Below, piece by piece: positions 7,892 through 16,062 of a stretch of 25,579 nt of DNA. Below the pieces are notes generated by a model. The model was not told where the DNA came from. It did not search any database and saw only the letters and a program-made list of their open reading frames with translations. The position numbers and the translations under genes were made by a program. Within the stretch, counting starts at the first letter, position 1. Every line of letters begins with the position of its first letter. This DNA is from RGIG9041 sp045593905 (lineage in GTDB: Bacteria; Bacillota; Clostridia; Oscillospirales; QAKW01), in the NCBI GenBank assembly GCA_045593905.1, contig JAZNXL010000019.1, forward strand, positions 1-25,579, given 5' to 3'.

Positions 7892-9771
7892 TATTTTGTT
7901 ACCTCCCTTTTTCGTTTTTCGATAATGTTTTGTTTTGAAAGACGCATATACTGAACAAGCGGAATTTTTGCAGGACATGTAAACGAGCAACAACCGCACT
8001 CGATACAGTCAAGCGCATTTAAGCTTTCACACTTGTCAAAATTACGTTGTTTTGCATACATTGCAATGTAGTTAGGAACAAGGCGCATAGGGCATGCTTG
8101 TACGCAACCGCCGCAACGGATACACGAGCCGTCGCTGTCGGGCTGAATTTCGGCGTCGGTAAAGCACAAAAGACCAGAGGTGCCTTTAATAACAGGTGCA
8201 TCAAGTGAATATTGACAAGCACCCATCATAGGTCCACCCATAATGATTTTTTTGGTGGTGTCTTTAAGTTCGCAGTACGTTAAAAGATGCTCAAACGATG
8301 TGCCAAGGCGAACATTATAGTTACCCGGTTTTTTAACACCGCTGCCTGCAACAGTTACTATGCGGCGCATAACAGGTGTTCCCTGAACAACAGCACGGTA
8401 GATTGCGCTGACTGTGTCAACATTATATATTGAGCAGCCAACCGAAGAAGGAAGCTTACCCGAAGGAACTTCGCGATTACAAATTGCTTTTATAAGCTGT
8501 TTCTCGCCGCCCTGCGGGTATTTTGCGTGAAGAACAACAACTTTAATATGTGTTTTATGTGTTGCTTTGTGTAGTTTTTTGATAGCGCGTGGCTTATTTG
8601 ACTCTATACCGATGTATGCGGTTTTTAAGCCGAAAATTTTACAAAGTATTTTTATACCGCCGATAAGCTCGTCGGTGTTTTCTAATATCAAACGGTTGTC
8701 GTTTGAAAGATAAGGCTCACACTCAGCAGCGTTGATAATAAGGGTATCGACCTTATCGTTTAAAGCCGAGCGAATTTTAACAGCAGTAGGAAACGATGCG
8801 CCACCCATACCTGTAATGCCCGCTTTTGCAATAATATCTAAAAGCTCATCACTTGAAAGCGAGCTATAGTCGGGATGCGGCTCGAGTTCGAAGTCTTGTG
8901 TGTCTTCAAAATCGTTTTCTACAACAATGGCAGGTGCCATATTGGCGGTGGGGTGCGGTTCAAGACCAATGCGGATAACAGTACCCGAAACGGTTGCGTG
9001 AACAGGCGCTGATACAAACGCATCAGTATCGGCAATTTTTTGACCCATTGTTACCTTATCGCCCACCTTTACAAGCGGTTGACAGGCGGCACCGATATGT
9101 TGTGAAAGAGGATATATCATTATTTTTGACGGTGCAACCTTTTCGATTGCCATTTTACGTGTTATTTTGTGGTAAGGTGTGTGAACACCGCCGTGAAACC
9201 TATGCGAAAAGTACGATTTGATGGTATATGTGAGAGCCGAAAGGCTAAAACCTTTTAAAACAGCGGTAAGCACGAGAAGCATAAAGCTGATTAACGTGTA
9301 CACAAGCAAAAAGAGCGGTATTCTTAAAAGTATTAAAAGCTTGCGGTATACTGCAACTGTGCCGATTGCATACATACGAAGGTTAATATTAAAATAAATT
9401 AACACCAGAACGGCAAACACCACAAACAGAACTGCTGACGAACAAAGTATTGTGTTAACGCCACTGTTTTTGTATGACTTGTCGTGTGAAAGTGTTAGCA
9501 AAAAGCCGAACAATAAACCAATAAGACCTACATAGATAAAGAGCGACAAAATAAACAGTGTGTTTGAAAACGGCAAAAAGCCGGGGATTTGTGTTGAAAA
9601 ATATTTTATAACTGCGCCCAGATTTCCGAGTATTTGTACAAGCGAGCCTATGTTACTGCCGTCGTAAACTGTGATGGGGTTACAAAACGGAACAAAAGAC
9701 ATAATAATTGCAATTATAGAAAGGGCACGTATATAGAACATTTTGGTTTTTAATACTTCTTTAATGTTCAT
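7891..9771 (-). CDS. rnfC: RnfC with an N-terminal four-helix membrane extension
   Basis: RnfC is the NADH/NAD+-facing, FMN- and iron-sulfur-containing subunit of Rnf and is normally a peripheral protein of about 440 residues. Here the protein has 626. From residue ~191 (RFHGGVHTPYHK) onward it is a standard RnfC: biotinyl-like segment, GMGGASFPTAVK, NAAECEPYL, GGEKQLIKA, MGGPMMG, then ferredoxin motifs CIRCGGCVQACP (550-561) and CIECGCCSFTCP (589-600). Residues 1-~185 are an added hydrophobic domain with likely helices at about 12-30, 70-94, 107-129 and 145-172. An even number of helices keeps the RnfC core in the cytoplasm. ATG at 9771 follows AGAGGTGAATTA; the longer frame to 9864 crosses the promoter and terminator and is rejected. 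The gene is first in the operon, behind a consensus promoter. Confidence 0.94.
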   Translation of the reverse strand: MNIKEVLKTKMFYIRALSIIAIIMSFVPFCNPITVYDGSNIGSLVQILGNLGAVIKYFSTQIPGFLPFSNTLFILSLFIYVGLIGLLFGFLLTLSHDKSYKNSGVNTILCSSAVLFVVFAVLVLIYFNINLRMYAIGTVAVYRKLLILLRIPLFLLVYTLISFMLLVLTAVLKGFSLSALTYTIKSYFSHRFHGGVHTPYHKITRKMAIEKVAPSKIMIYPLSQHIGAACQPLVKVGDKVTMGQKIADTDAFVSAPVHATVSGTVIRIGLEPHPTANMAPAIVVENDFEDTQDFELEPHPDYSSLSSDELLDIIAKAGITGMGGASFPTAVKIRSALNDKVDTLIINAAECEPYLSNDNRLILENTDELIGGIKILCKIFGLKTAYIGIESNKPRAIKKLHKATHKTHIKVVVLHAKYPQGGEKQLIKAICNREVPSGKLPSSVGCSIYNVDTVSAIYRAVVQGTPVMRRIVTVAGSGVKKPGNYNVRLGTSFEHLLTYCELKDTTKKIIMGGPMMGACQYSLDAPVIKGTSGLLCFTDAEIQPDSDGSCIRCGGCVQACPMRLVPNYIAMYAKQRNFDKCESLNALDCIECGCCSFTCPAKIPLVQYMRLSKQNIIEKRKREVTK

Positions 9772-9802
9772 TAATTCACCTCTAAATTTTTTATAATATA
9801 TT

Positions 9803-9831
9803 ATTATAATATATATTATTAATAATTGCAA
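9803..9831 (-). promoter_or_regulatory. Sigma-A promoter of the rnf operon
   Basis: On the minus strand a TTGCAA -35 box (9826-9831) and a perfect TATAAT -10 box (9803-9808) are 17 bases apart, with an AT-only extended region after them. The rnfC ribosome site and ATG follow about 30 bases downstream. No repressor site was recognised. Confidence 0.8.
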
Positions 9832-9832
9832 T

Positions 9833-9859
9833 AAAAAAAGACAGCTTAGCTGTCTTTTT
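9833..9859 (-). terminator. Intrinsic terminator after plsY
   Basis: Perfect 11-base-pair stem (AAAAAGACAGC with GCTGTCTTTTT, arms 9835-9845 and 9849-9859) with a three-base loop and a run of seven T on the minus strand. It begins one base after the plsY stop and separates that unit from the rnf promoter. Confidence 0.9.
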
Positions 9860-9860
9860 G

Positions 9861-10493
9861 TCATTTTTTAAATGATATTTTACTTTCGGTGCCTTTAAAC
9901 CATTTAACAATGTTACCTCTATGTAGTATTGCAACCATAAGCGCCAGCGCACATGCAAGCACAAAGCGCACACAGTCACCTGCGGTATTAAAGCCAACTA
10001 AAATTGCAAGAGATATTGGAAAAGAAATACCTGCCAAGACCGAGCCGAGCGATACGTATTTGGTAATTGCAACAAGCAACACAAACACGGCAAGCGCTAC
10101 AATAAAAGAGCGGTAATCGGTCATAAGTATCATAATTGCGCCAACGGCAACACCTTTACCGCCTTTAAAACCAAAATAGAGCGGAAAACAGTGACCAATT
10201 GCACAAAAAAGACCTGCAAGCGCTGTAGCAACGAGTGTGTGCTCGGGGTAGTAAATTGAAAATATCGCCCAAGCCGAAAGGGTTGCAACAAATGTTTTCA
10301 TAAAGTCGCTTAAAAGTGTAACGAGCGCGGCTTTTAAGCCATAGTTACGAAGCATATTGGTACTGCCTGCGTTACCGCTTCCCTTTTTGCGTATATCGGT
10401 GCCCATAAACACCTCGGACACGATTATTGAGTAGTTAATACTGCCTATAAGGTATGCAATAATCGCAACCAAAACAAACCAAAAGTAAATCAT
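9861..10493 (-). CDS. plsY: PlsY, acyl-phosphate:glycerol-3-phosphate acyltransferase
   Basis: Membrane enzyme that acylates position 1 of glycerol-3-phosphate from acyl-phosphate, the first committed step of phospholipid synthesis in most Gram-positive bacteria. The 210-residue protein has about five to seven helices. The conserved cytoplasmic loops are present: KGSGNAGSTNMLRNYG at residues 37-52 and GHCFPLYFGFKGGKGVAVG (about residues 99-117). The length is normal. The start ATG overlaps the der stop by four bases (ATGA), so it is coupled to der, and a strong terminator follows the stop at once. It ends the yceD-rpmF-DUF512-der-plsY run. Confidence 0.97.
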   Translation of the reverse strand: MIYFWFVLVAIIAYLIGSINYSIIVSEVFMGTDIRKKGSGNAGSTNMLRNYGLKAALVTLLSDFMKTFVATLSAWAIFSIYYPEHTLVATALAGLFCAIGHCFPLYFGFKGGKGVAVGAIMILMTDYRSFIVALAVFVLLVAITKYVSLGSVLAGISFPISLAILVGFNTAGDCVRFVLACALALMVAILHRGNIVKWFKGTESKISFKK

Positions 10494-11818
10494 TGTTCTT
10501 TTTCGCCTCTTTCTCTGACAATAAAACGTATAGGTGTACCCTCAAAGCCAAACACCTCGCGGAGTCGGTTTTCGAGGTAGCGTTTATAAGAAAAATGGAA
10601 CAGGTCTGCCCTGTTTACAAAGAAAATAAAGGTTGGCGGACAGGTTGAAGCCTGTGTCATATAATAGATTTTTAAGCGGCGGCCTTTGTCTGAGGGTGGC
10701 TGTACCCTTGCGGTTGCATCACTTAAAAAGTCGTTGAGCATTCCTGTTGTTACGCGGCGTTTATTTTGCTCGGCAGCGGTAACGATATGTTGCATAAGCT
10801 TATCGATACGCTGCCCTGTTTTTGCAGAGATAAACACTACAGGCGCAAAATCCATAAACGCAAGGTCGCGGTAAATGTCTTTTTTAAGACGCTCCATTGT
10901 GCCTGTTTCTTTTTGTAAAATATCCCATTTATTAACCGCAATTACAAGCGCCTTGCCTTTATCGTTGGCAAAGCCTGCAATTTTTGTATCCTGAAATGTT
11001 ACGCCCTCGTTTGAGTCGAGCATAATCACGCAAACATCAGCGCGCTCAACAGCGGCGTACGAGCGTATAACACTGTATTTTTCGATAATTTCTTCTACTT
11101 TTTTCTTTTTACGAATCCCTGCGGTGTCAATAAAGCAAAACTTACCGAACTGGTTTGTAACCTCAACGTCAACAGCATCACGAGTAGTACCGGGAATGTC
11201 AGATACAATCATACGCTCCTGACCTAAAACGCGGTTTGTAAGCGAAGATTTACCAACGTTAGGTTTACCAATAAGCGCAACCTTAATAACATCCTCGTCT
11301 TCGTTTTCAAACGACTCAAAGTTGATATGCTCAAAAACAGCATCTAAAAGGTCGCCTGTGCCTGTGCCGTGAACTGATGATACAGCTATAGGCTCGCCTA
11401 TGCCAAGGTTATAAAATTCGTAAAATTCGGCAGGCAGGCTACCTACCGAGTCAACCTTGTTTACGCAAAGTACAATGGGTTTATCTGATTTTCGAAGCAT
11501 TGAACAAACGTCGCGGTCAGCGGCGGTAAGACCTGTTTTTACATCGGTCATAAACACGATTACATCGGCAGTATCAATGGCAATTTGGGCCTGCGAACGC
11601 ATTTGTGACAGCATAAGGTCTTTTTCAGACGGCTCGATACCGCCAGTATCAATGAGTGTAAAGTTTTTGCCAAGCCACTCGGCATCGGCATAAATTCTAT
11701 CGCGGGTAACGCCGGGGATATCTTCTACGATAGAAAGGCGTTTGCCTGCAAGTTTATTAAAAAGTGAGCTTTTGCCAACATTTGGTCTGCCAACAATGGC
11801 AACTATAGGTTTTGACAT
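10490..11818 (-). CDS. der: Der (EngA), double-domain ribosome assembly GTPase
   Basis: Essential GTPase that acts in 50S subunit maturation. The 442-residue protein has the diagnostic tandem GTPase domains: first P-loop GRPNVGKS at residues 10-17 with DTGG and NKVD, second P-loop GKPNVGKS at 184-191 with DTAG and NKWD, and a C-terminal KH-like domain ending in TPIRFIVRERGEKEQ. The length matches the family. A GTG nine bases upstream lies beside the GGGAG ribosome site, so ATG at 11818 (MSKPIVAIVG) is the better start. It is five bases downstream of the DUF512 gene and overlaps plsY by four. Confidence 0.97.
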   Translation of the reverse strand: MSKPIVAIVGRPNVGKSSLFNKLAGKRLSIVEDIPGVTRDRIYADAEWLGKNFTLIDTGGIEPSEKDLMLSQMRSQAQIAIDTADVIVFMTDVKTGLTAADRDVCSMLRKSDKPIVLCVNKVDSVGSLPAEFYEFYNLGIGEPIAVSSVHGTGTGDLLDAVFEHINFESFENEDEDVIKVALIGKPNVGKSSLTNRVLGQERMIVSDIPGTTRDAVDVEVTNQFGKFCFIDTAGIRKKKKVEEIIEKYSVIRSYAAVERADVCVIMLDSNEGVTFQDTKIAGFANDKGKALVIAVNKWDILQKETGTMERLKKDIYRDLAFMDFAPVVFISAKTGQRIDKLMQHIVTAAEQNKRRVTTGMLNDFLSDATARVQPPSDKGRRLKIYYMTQASTCPPTFIFFVNRADLFHFSYKRYLENRLREVFGFEGTPIRFIVRERGEKEQ

Positions 11819-11823
11819 TTTGT

Positions 11824-13131
11824 TCACTCCCTTTCGTTTAATATGTTTGCAACAAAATCATAACCGTCGTTATAGGTTATATTAAGTTTGCAATTAAGCG
11901 CTTTTTCAACCTCGTCAACAGTTATGCTATCTAAAAACATATCTTGTTCAGAGCGTAGCATCGACGAGGGTATAAGCACGTTATCGAAAAGCGGTTTATC
12001 TTTTAACTGGTCTATAATATCGGTTGCGGTAACAAGCCCCGAAACCGTAATATTCGTTCCAAAAAAGTTGTTTACTATAGGATAAATTTTAGCACAAAGG
12101 CCCGGACGCTTTTTAGCGATAATTGACACAGCCTTTTGCATTACAGGCTCTGACAAAACACCTGTAATAATTGACGCCTCACACTTTTTATCGCAGTATT
12201 CAAGCTCGTCTACCGCCGTTTCAATCTCGGTTAAAAGCGAAGTGCAAAGACCGACACCGTTTTCGATTTGCGGATAGCCGTCGTACCAGTCTTCATCGGG
12301 CAGTTCTACCCCGCCCTTAATAAAGAACTCGTCAGACGGGTAAAAAAGGCGAACGCCGAACTCGTTTTTACACTCGTTGCCTACCGCGTTTATTATTGAG
12401 ATAACCTCACGGCAATCGGCGCTTTCAAACGGTTTGAGCGGATACAGTCCCTCACGGTGTGCCGATATACCTACAGGCACAATACTAACCGAATTAACTG
12501 CGGGATAAAGCGCTTTTAAGTCGCGCAGTGATTTTTTAAGATTATCGCCATCGTTTACATCTTTGCAAAGAACAATCTGGCAGTTCATTGTAATGCCGGC
12601 ATCAGCAAAACGGCGCATAATTTCGTTAATTTTTGAGGCGTTTGGGTTTGCCATCATTTTAACGCGAAGCTTAGGGTCGGTTGTGTGTACCGACACGTTA
12701 ATTGGTGAAATACGCATTTTGCAAATGCGCTCAATATCGGCATCGCTTAAGTTGGTAAGAGTTATATAGTTGCCCATTAAAAACGAAAGGCGTGCATCGT
12801 CGTCTTTAAAATAAAGAGTATCGCGCAGGCCTTTTGGCAACTGGTCAATAAAACAAAAAATACATTTGTTTTTGCAGCTTCTTTGCTTGTCGATAAGGTA
12901 TGTTTCAAAATTGATACCAAGCGGTTCAAGAGCGTCTTTTTGCAGCTCAAAAACAACTGTTTCACCATCGCAAACAGTTAATATTTCAAGGTTTTCTGAC
13001 TGACTGTAAAACATATAGTCGATAACGTCGTTTATTTCGTTGCCGTTGATACTTATTAGCGTATCACCATTTGAAAGCCCGAGTTCTTCGGCTATAGAGC
13101 CTGCGTCGCAGCTGCAAATTTTAGCGGACAT
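11824..13131 (-). CDS. PDZ / radical-SAM-like / DUF512 protein of unknown function
   Basis: A 435-residue conserved protein of unknown biochemical role, found in many Firmicutes and cyanobacteria, often near der. Order of parts: an N-terminal PDZ-like domain (residues ~3-65, GSIAEELGLSNGDTLISING), then a radical-SAM-type CxxxCxxC cluster motif CKNKCIFC at 86-93 in the family context CIFCFIDQLPKGLRDT, then a TIM-barrel-like core with NCQIVLCKDVND, then the C-terminal DUF512 region. No substrate can be assigned. The TTG start five codons earlier overlaps the ribosome site; ATG at 13131 behind AGGTGAGGGT is preferred. No clear promoter was found between it and rpmF, so it may depend on readthrough of the hairpin at 13158-13188. 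Confidence 0.88.
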   Translation of the reverse strand: MSAKICSCDAGSIAEELGLSNGDTLISINGNEINDVIDYMFYSQSENLEILTVCDGETVVFELQKDALEPLGINFETYLIDKQRSCKNKCIFCFIDQLPKGLRDTLYFKDDDARLSFLMGNYITLTNLSDADIERICKMRISPINVSVHTTDPKLRVKMMANPNASKINEIMRRFADAGITMNCQIVLCKDVNDGDNLKKSLRDLKALYPAVNSVSIVPVGISAHREGLYPLKPFESADCREVISIINAVGNECKNEFGVRLFYPSDEFFIKGGVELPDEDWYDGYPQIENGVGLCTSLLTEIETAVDELEYCDKKCEASIITGVLSEPVMQKAVSIIAKKRPGLCAKIYPIVNNFFGTNITVSGLVTATDIIDQLKDKPLFDNVLIPSSMLRSEQDMFLDSITVDEVEKALNCKLNITYNDGYDFVANILNERE

Positions 13132-13157
13132 ACCCTCACCTGCCAATTAAAATAAAT

Positions 13158-13188
13158 AACAGCAGGAAACATAAAAATTCCTGCTGTT
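13158..13188 (-). terminator. Hairpin after rpmF, possible attenuating terminator
   Basis: Arms AACAGCAGGAA (13158-13168) and TTCCTGCTGTT (13178-13188) pair over 11 bases with a nine-base loop. On the minus strand the tail is ATTTATTTTAATT, a broken U-tract. It lies between rpmF and the DUF512 gene and is probably a partial terminator that lowers downstream expression. Confidence 0.65.
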
Positions 13189-13211
13189 TTGATGTTACGC
13201 GAACGCAAAAA

Positions 13212-13439
13212 TTACTCAGCGTCTTTCTTTTCTGCCTTTTTAGCAGGCTCAGTTGCGAGTTTGCCGTCCTTAAGAACTTGTTTGCCGTCGTAATAACCAC
13301 AGCTTGAGCAAACTTTATGGGGAGCTGTAAGCTCATGGCAATTGGGGCATTCAACCATTGCGGGAGCGCCAAGCTTCCATACGCTTGATCTTCTTTTATC
13401 TCTTCTTGCTTTTGAAACCTTTCTCTTCGGTACTGCCAT
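13212..13439 (-). CDS. rpmF: Ribosomal protein L32 (zinc-binding form)
   Basis: Small 50S subunit protein bL32. The N terminus MAVPKRKVSKARRDKRR is the family signature. Four Cys (C31, C34, C44, C47 in CPNCH and CSSCG) form the zinc-binding ribbon, so this is the zinc-requiring (C+) type. At 75 residues it is longer than the usual ~57-60 because of a Lys/Ala/Glu-rich tail (KLATEPAKKAEKKDAE). ATG at 13439 is preceded by AGGAGGATATAACG. It follows yceD by 18 bases, the classical pairing. Confidence 0.97.
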   Translation of the reverse strand: MAVPKRKVSKARRDKRRSSVWKLGAPAMVECPNCHELTAPHKVCSSCGYYDGKQVLKDGKLATEPAKKAEKKDAE

Positions 13440-13457
13440 CGTTATATCCTCCTAATA

Positions 13458-13955
13458 TTATTTATCAAATAAAGTTTTAAGAACCGCGAGTCTTGGGTCG
13501 ACAGTTCTAATATCACATGAGCACTGCTGAACGTTTAAATCGCATCCACAAACAGGACAAAGTCCCTTACAATTATCACTACACAGCGGAGCCATGGGAA
13601 ATTCAAAATTAAGTTGCGCATACACTTCGTCGAGTACGTTAAAGCAATATGCACCGTTTAAGTAAATTGCATCTTGGTCTAAAACGCCATCGTCACGCAA
13701 AACCGGTTTTTGTGTGGTACACTCAAAGTTTAGTGTGTACTCTTTTGCACAGCGACTGCAGTTTACACTAAAGTTACCCAAGATTGTTGCATTACAAACA
13801 ACGTATTGGTTTTCGCCCACAACGTTAAGAGTTACTTTTACCGCGTCTGAAACAAGCGGTGCAGGCAGGTCGCCAAGCTGGTCTGATGTGAACGAATATT
13901 CGTATGTTTTATTAAATGATTGAGACGAAAAAGCGTCTTTTAAACATAAATTCAT
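13458..13955 (-). CDS. yceD: YceD (DUF177) protein, 23S rRNA accumulation factor family
   Basis: A 165-residue DUF177-family protein. In E. coli and in plants members promote 23S rRNA accumulation; the pairing with rpmF directly downstream is conserved across bacteria and supports the call. Features seen are the central CSRC motif (NFSVNCSRCAKEY), a second Cys cluster CSDNCKGLCPVCGCD and the terminal DPRLAVLKTLFDK, all typical of the family. The Cys pairs suggest metal binding in this lineage. ATG at 13955 has a modest site (GTAAGGTTTTTTT). It has its own perfect promoter at 13983-14011. Confidence 0.92.
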   Translation of the reverse strand: MNLCLKDAFSSQSFNKTYEYSFTSDQLGDLPAPLVSDAVKVTLNVVGENQYVVCNATILGNFSVNCSRCAKEYTLNFECTTQKPVLRDDGVLDQDAIYLNGAYCFNVLDEVYAQLNFEFPMAPLCSDNCKGLCPVCGCDLNVQQCSCDIRTVDPRLAVLKTLFDK

Positions 13956-13982
13956 AAAAAAACCTTACAAAATGCATATAAT

Positions 13983-14011
13983 ATTATAATTAGCAACGGC
14001 AATAATGTCAA
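13983..14011 (-). promoter_or_regulatory. Consensus sigma-A promoter for yceD-rpmF and downstream genes
   Basis: Minus-strand TTGACA (14006-14011), 17-base spacer, TATAAT (13983-13988): a perfect match in both boxes. The yceD start codon lies about 28 bases below the -10 box. Confidence 0.9.
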
Positions 14012-14110
14012 TAACAATTTTTAAAAAGTTTTTGCCGATGCATAATTTTACACCATTTTAACATACACTCGCCATAAAGTACAGTATTTTTATTAAAAAT
14101 TTACTTTTTG

Positions 14111-14139
14111 TTGACAATTAATTACATATAAAGTAAAAT
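14111..14139 (+). promoter_or_regulatory. Sigma-A promoter for typA
   Basis: Plus-strand TTGACA (14111-14116), 17-base spacer, TAAAAT (14134-14139), about 33 bases before the typA ATG. It is divergent from the yceD promoter; about 100 bases between the two hold no recognisable site. Confidence 0.85.
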
Positions 14140-14172
14140 TATTTAGTTAAAAACTAAAAAAGAAGGGTTATT

Positions 14173-15999
14173 ATGGCTAAAAGAGAGGATTTAAGAAATA
14201 TTGCAATTGTTGCGCACGTTGACCACGGCAAAACAACATTGGTTGACCAGATGCTAAAGCAAAGCGGTACCTTCAGAGACAATCAGGTTGTTGAAGACAG
14301 GGTTATGGACAACAACGATCTCGAGCGCGAAAGAGGTATTACAATTCTTGCAAAAAACACATCAATTTATTATAACGACGTAAAAATTAACGTTATTGAC
14401 ACACCGGGACATGCCGATTTTGGCGGTGAGGTTGAGCGTGTGCTTAAAATGGTTGACGGCGTTATTTTGCTTGTTGATGCTGCAGAAGGACCAATGCCGC
14501 AAACAAGGTTTGTTCTTCAAAAGGCACTTCAGATGGGTCACAAGGTTATTGTTGTTGTAAACAAAATTGACCGCCCCGACCAGCGTATACACGAGGTTGT
14601 TGACGAAGTATTAGAGCTTTTAATCAACCTTGATGCTACCGATGAACAGCTTGACAGCCCTGTACTGTTTTGTTCAGGCCGTGACGGCACCGCATCGCTC
14701 TCTCCCGACAATGCAGGAAGCGATTTAACTCCCCTGCTCGATACTATTCTTTCACATATCGACGCACCCGAGGTTGACACCGAGGGCGCAACACAAATGC
14801 TTGTTTCGTCAATTGACTACAACGAGTACGTTGGCCGTGTTTGTATTGGTAAAATTGAGCGCGGCAGTATGGTTAAAAACCAAGACATTAAAATTTGCGA
14901 GTATCACGATGCACACGCACCCTACAACGCAAAAATAATAAATCTTTATCAAATAGACGGTCTTCACAGAGTGCCCGTTGACACCGCAAAGGCAGGCGAT
15001 ATTGTTTGTATTTCGGGTATTGCTGATATTACAATCGGCGATACTGTTTGTGCACCCGACGCAATCGAGCCGCTCCCCTTTGTTAAAATTTCGGAGCCGA
15101 CTGTTGAAATGACTTTTTCTGTAAACAACGGTCCGTTTGCAGGTAAAGAGGGCAAGTTTGTAACATCAAGGCACTTAAGAGAGCGTTTACAACGCGAGCT
15201 TTTAAAAGACGTGTCACTCAGGGTATACGACACCGACACAACCGAAAGCTTCAGGGTTGCTGGCAGAGGTGAAATGCACCTTTCGATATTAATTGAAACA
15301 ATGCGCCGTGAAGGCTACGAGTTTATGGTTGGTGCACCGAGAGTTCTTTATAAAGAGATTGACGGCGTAAAACACGAGCCAATTGAAAGAATTGTGTGCG
15401 ACGTGCCTTCTGACTATATGGGCTCGGTTATGGAAAAGCTCGGTTCAAGAAAAGGCGAGCTTGTGCAAATGGCACCTGCAGGCGATAGAATGAGAATTGA
15501 GTATCTTGTTCCGTCAAGAGGTCTTTTTGGTTATAAAAACGAATTCTTAACCGATACACGCGGCGAAGGTATTATGAACACCGTGTTTGACAGCTACGCG
15601 CCCTACAAAGGCGACATAAACAGCCGTCTTACAGGCTCACTTGTCGCTTTTGAAACAGGCGAAGCGGTAACATACGGTCTTTATAATGCACAAGAGCGCG
15701 GTATTATGTTTATAACCCCCGGCACTCCTGTTTACGAGGGTATGATTGTTGGTCAATCACCCAAGGCCGAAGACATTAACGTTAACGTTTGTAAAAGAAA
15801 ACACGCAACAAATATGCGTGCTTCGGGCTCCGACGAGGCGTTAAGACTTGTACCGCCCAAGGTTATGAGCCTTGATGCTTGTATTGAGTTTATTGCCGAT
15901 GACGAGCTTATTGAGGTAACACCCAAAAACTTAAGACTAAGAAAAGCTATTCTTTCAAACCAATTAAGAGCAAAGGTTAAGTTCGGTAACAAAAATTAA
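14173..15999 (+). CDS. typA: TypA/BipA, ribosome-associated translational GTPase
   Basis: Translation-factor GTPase of the EF-G/LepA superfamily that binds ribosomes and is linked to ribosome assembly and stress or cold adaptation. The 608-residue length is normal for TypA. G-motifs are present: AHVDHGKTT at residues 14-22, the switch I segment DNNDLERERGITILAKN, DTPGHADFGGEVERV and NKID. Then come domain 2, the EF-G-like domains (CDVPSDYMGSVMEKLGSRKGE) and the TypA-specific C-terminal domain with NVCKRKHATNMRASGSDEAL. ATG at 14173 follows AGAAGGGTTATT. It has its own promoter and is followed by the phosphofructokinase gene, which also has one. Confidence 0.97.
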   Translation: MAKREDLRNIAIVAHVDHGKTTLVDQMLKQSGTFRDNQVVEDRVMDNNDLERERGITILAKNTSIYYNDVKINVIDTPGHADFGGEVERVLKMVDGVILLVDAAEGPMPQTRFVLQKALQMGHKVIVVVNKIDRPDQRIHEVVDEVLELLINLDATDEQLDSPVLFCSGRDGTASLSPDNAGSDLTPLLDTILSHIDAPEVDTEGATQMLVSSIDYNEYVGRVCIGKIERGSMVKNQDIKICEYHDAHAPYNAKIINLYQIDGLHRVPVDTAKAGDIVCISGIADITIGDTVCAPDAIEPLPFVKISEPTVEMTFSVNNGPFAGKEGKFVTSRHLRERLQRELLKDVSLRVYDTDTTESFRVAGRGEMHLSILIETMRREGYEFMVGAPRVLYKEIDGVKHEPIERIVCDVPSDYMGSVMEKLGSRKGELVQMAPAGDRMRIEYLVPSRGLFGYKNEFLTDTRGEGIMNTVFDSYAPYKGDINSRLTGSLVAFETGEAVTYGLYNAQERGIMFITPGTPVYEGMIVGQSPKAEDINVNVCKRKHATNMRASGSDEALRLVPPKVMSLDACIEFIADDELIEVTPKNLRLRKAILSNQLRAKVKFGNKN

Positions 16000-16001
16000 T
16001 G

Positions 16002-16029
16002 TTGATTATATAAGTTTGTATGATATAAT
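16002..16029 (+). promoter_or_regulatory. Promoter for the phosphofructokinase gene
   Basis: TTGATT (16002-16007), 16-base spacer and perfect TATAAT (16024-16029) lie just after the typA stop. No terminator was seen between typA and this promoter, so readthrough is also possible. Confidence 0.7.
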
Positions 16030-16062
16030 AAAAATGTAGTTTTGTTTTAAAGGAGATATAAT

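Noticed and set aside
9785..9830. AT-rich repeats upstream of rnfC as a replication origin or iteron array
   Set aside because: The region is only ~45 bases, has no regular repeat unit or DnaA-like boxes, and is fully explained by the promoter elements.
9772..9864. Longer RnfC start at 9864
   Set aside because: The extra 31 codons would cross the plsY terminator and the rnf promoter, and the start would lie upstream of the promoter itself.
13956..14110. Riboswitch or small RNA in the yceD-typA gap
   Set aside because: The gap is taken by two divergent promoters; no conserved riboswitch core or stable multi-stem structure was seen by eye.
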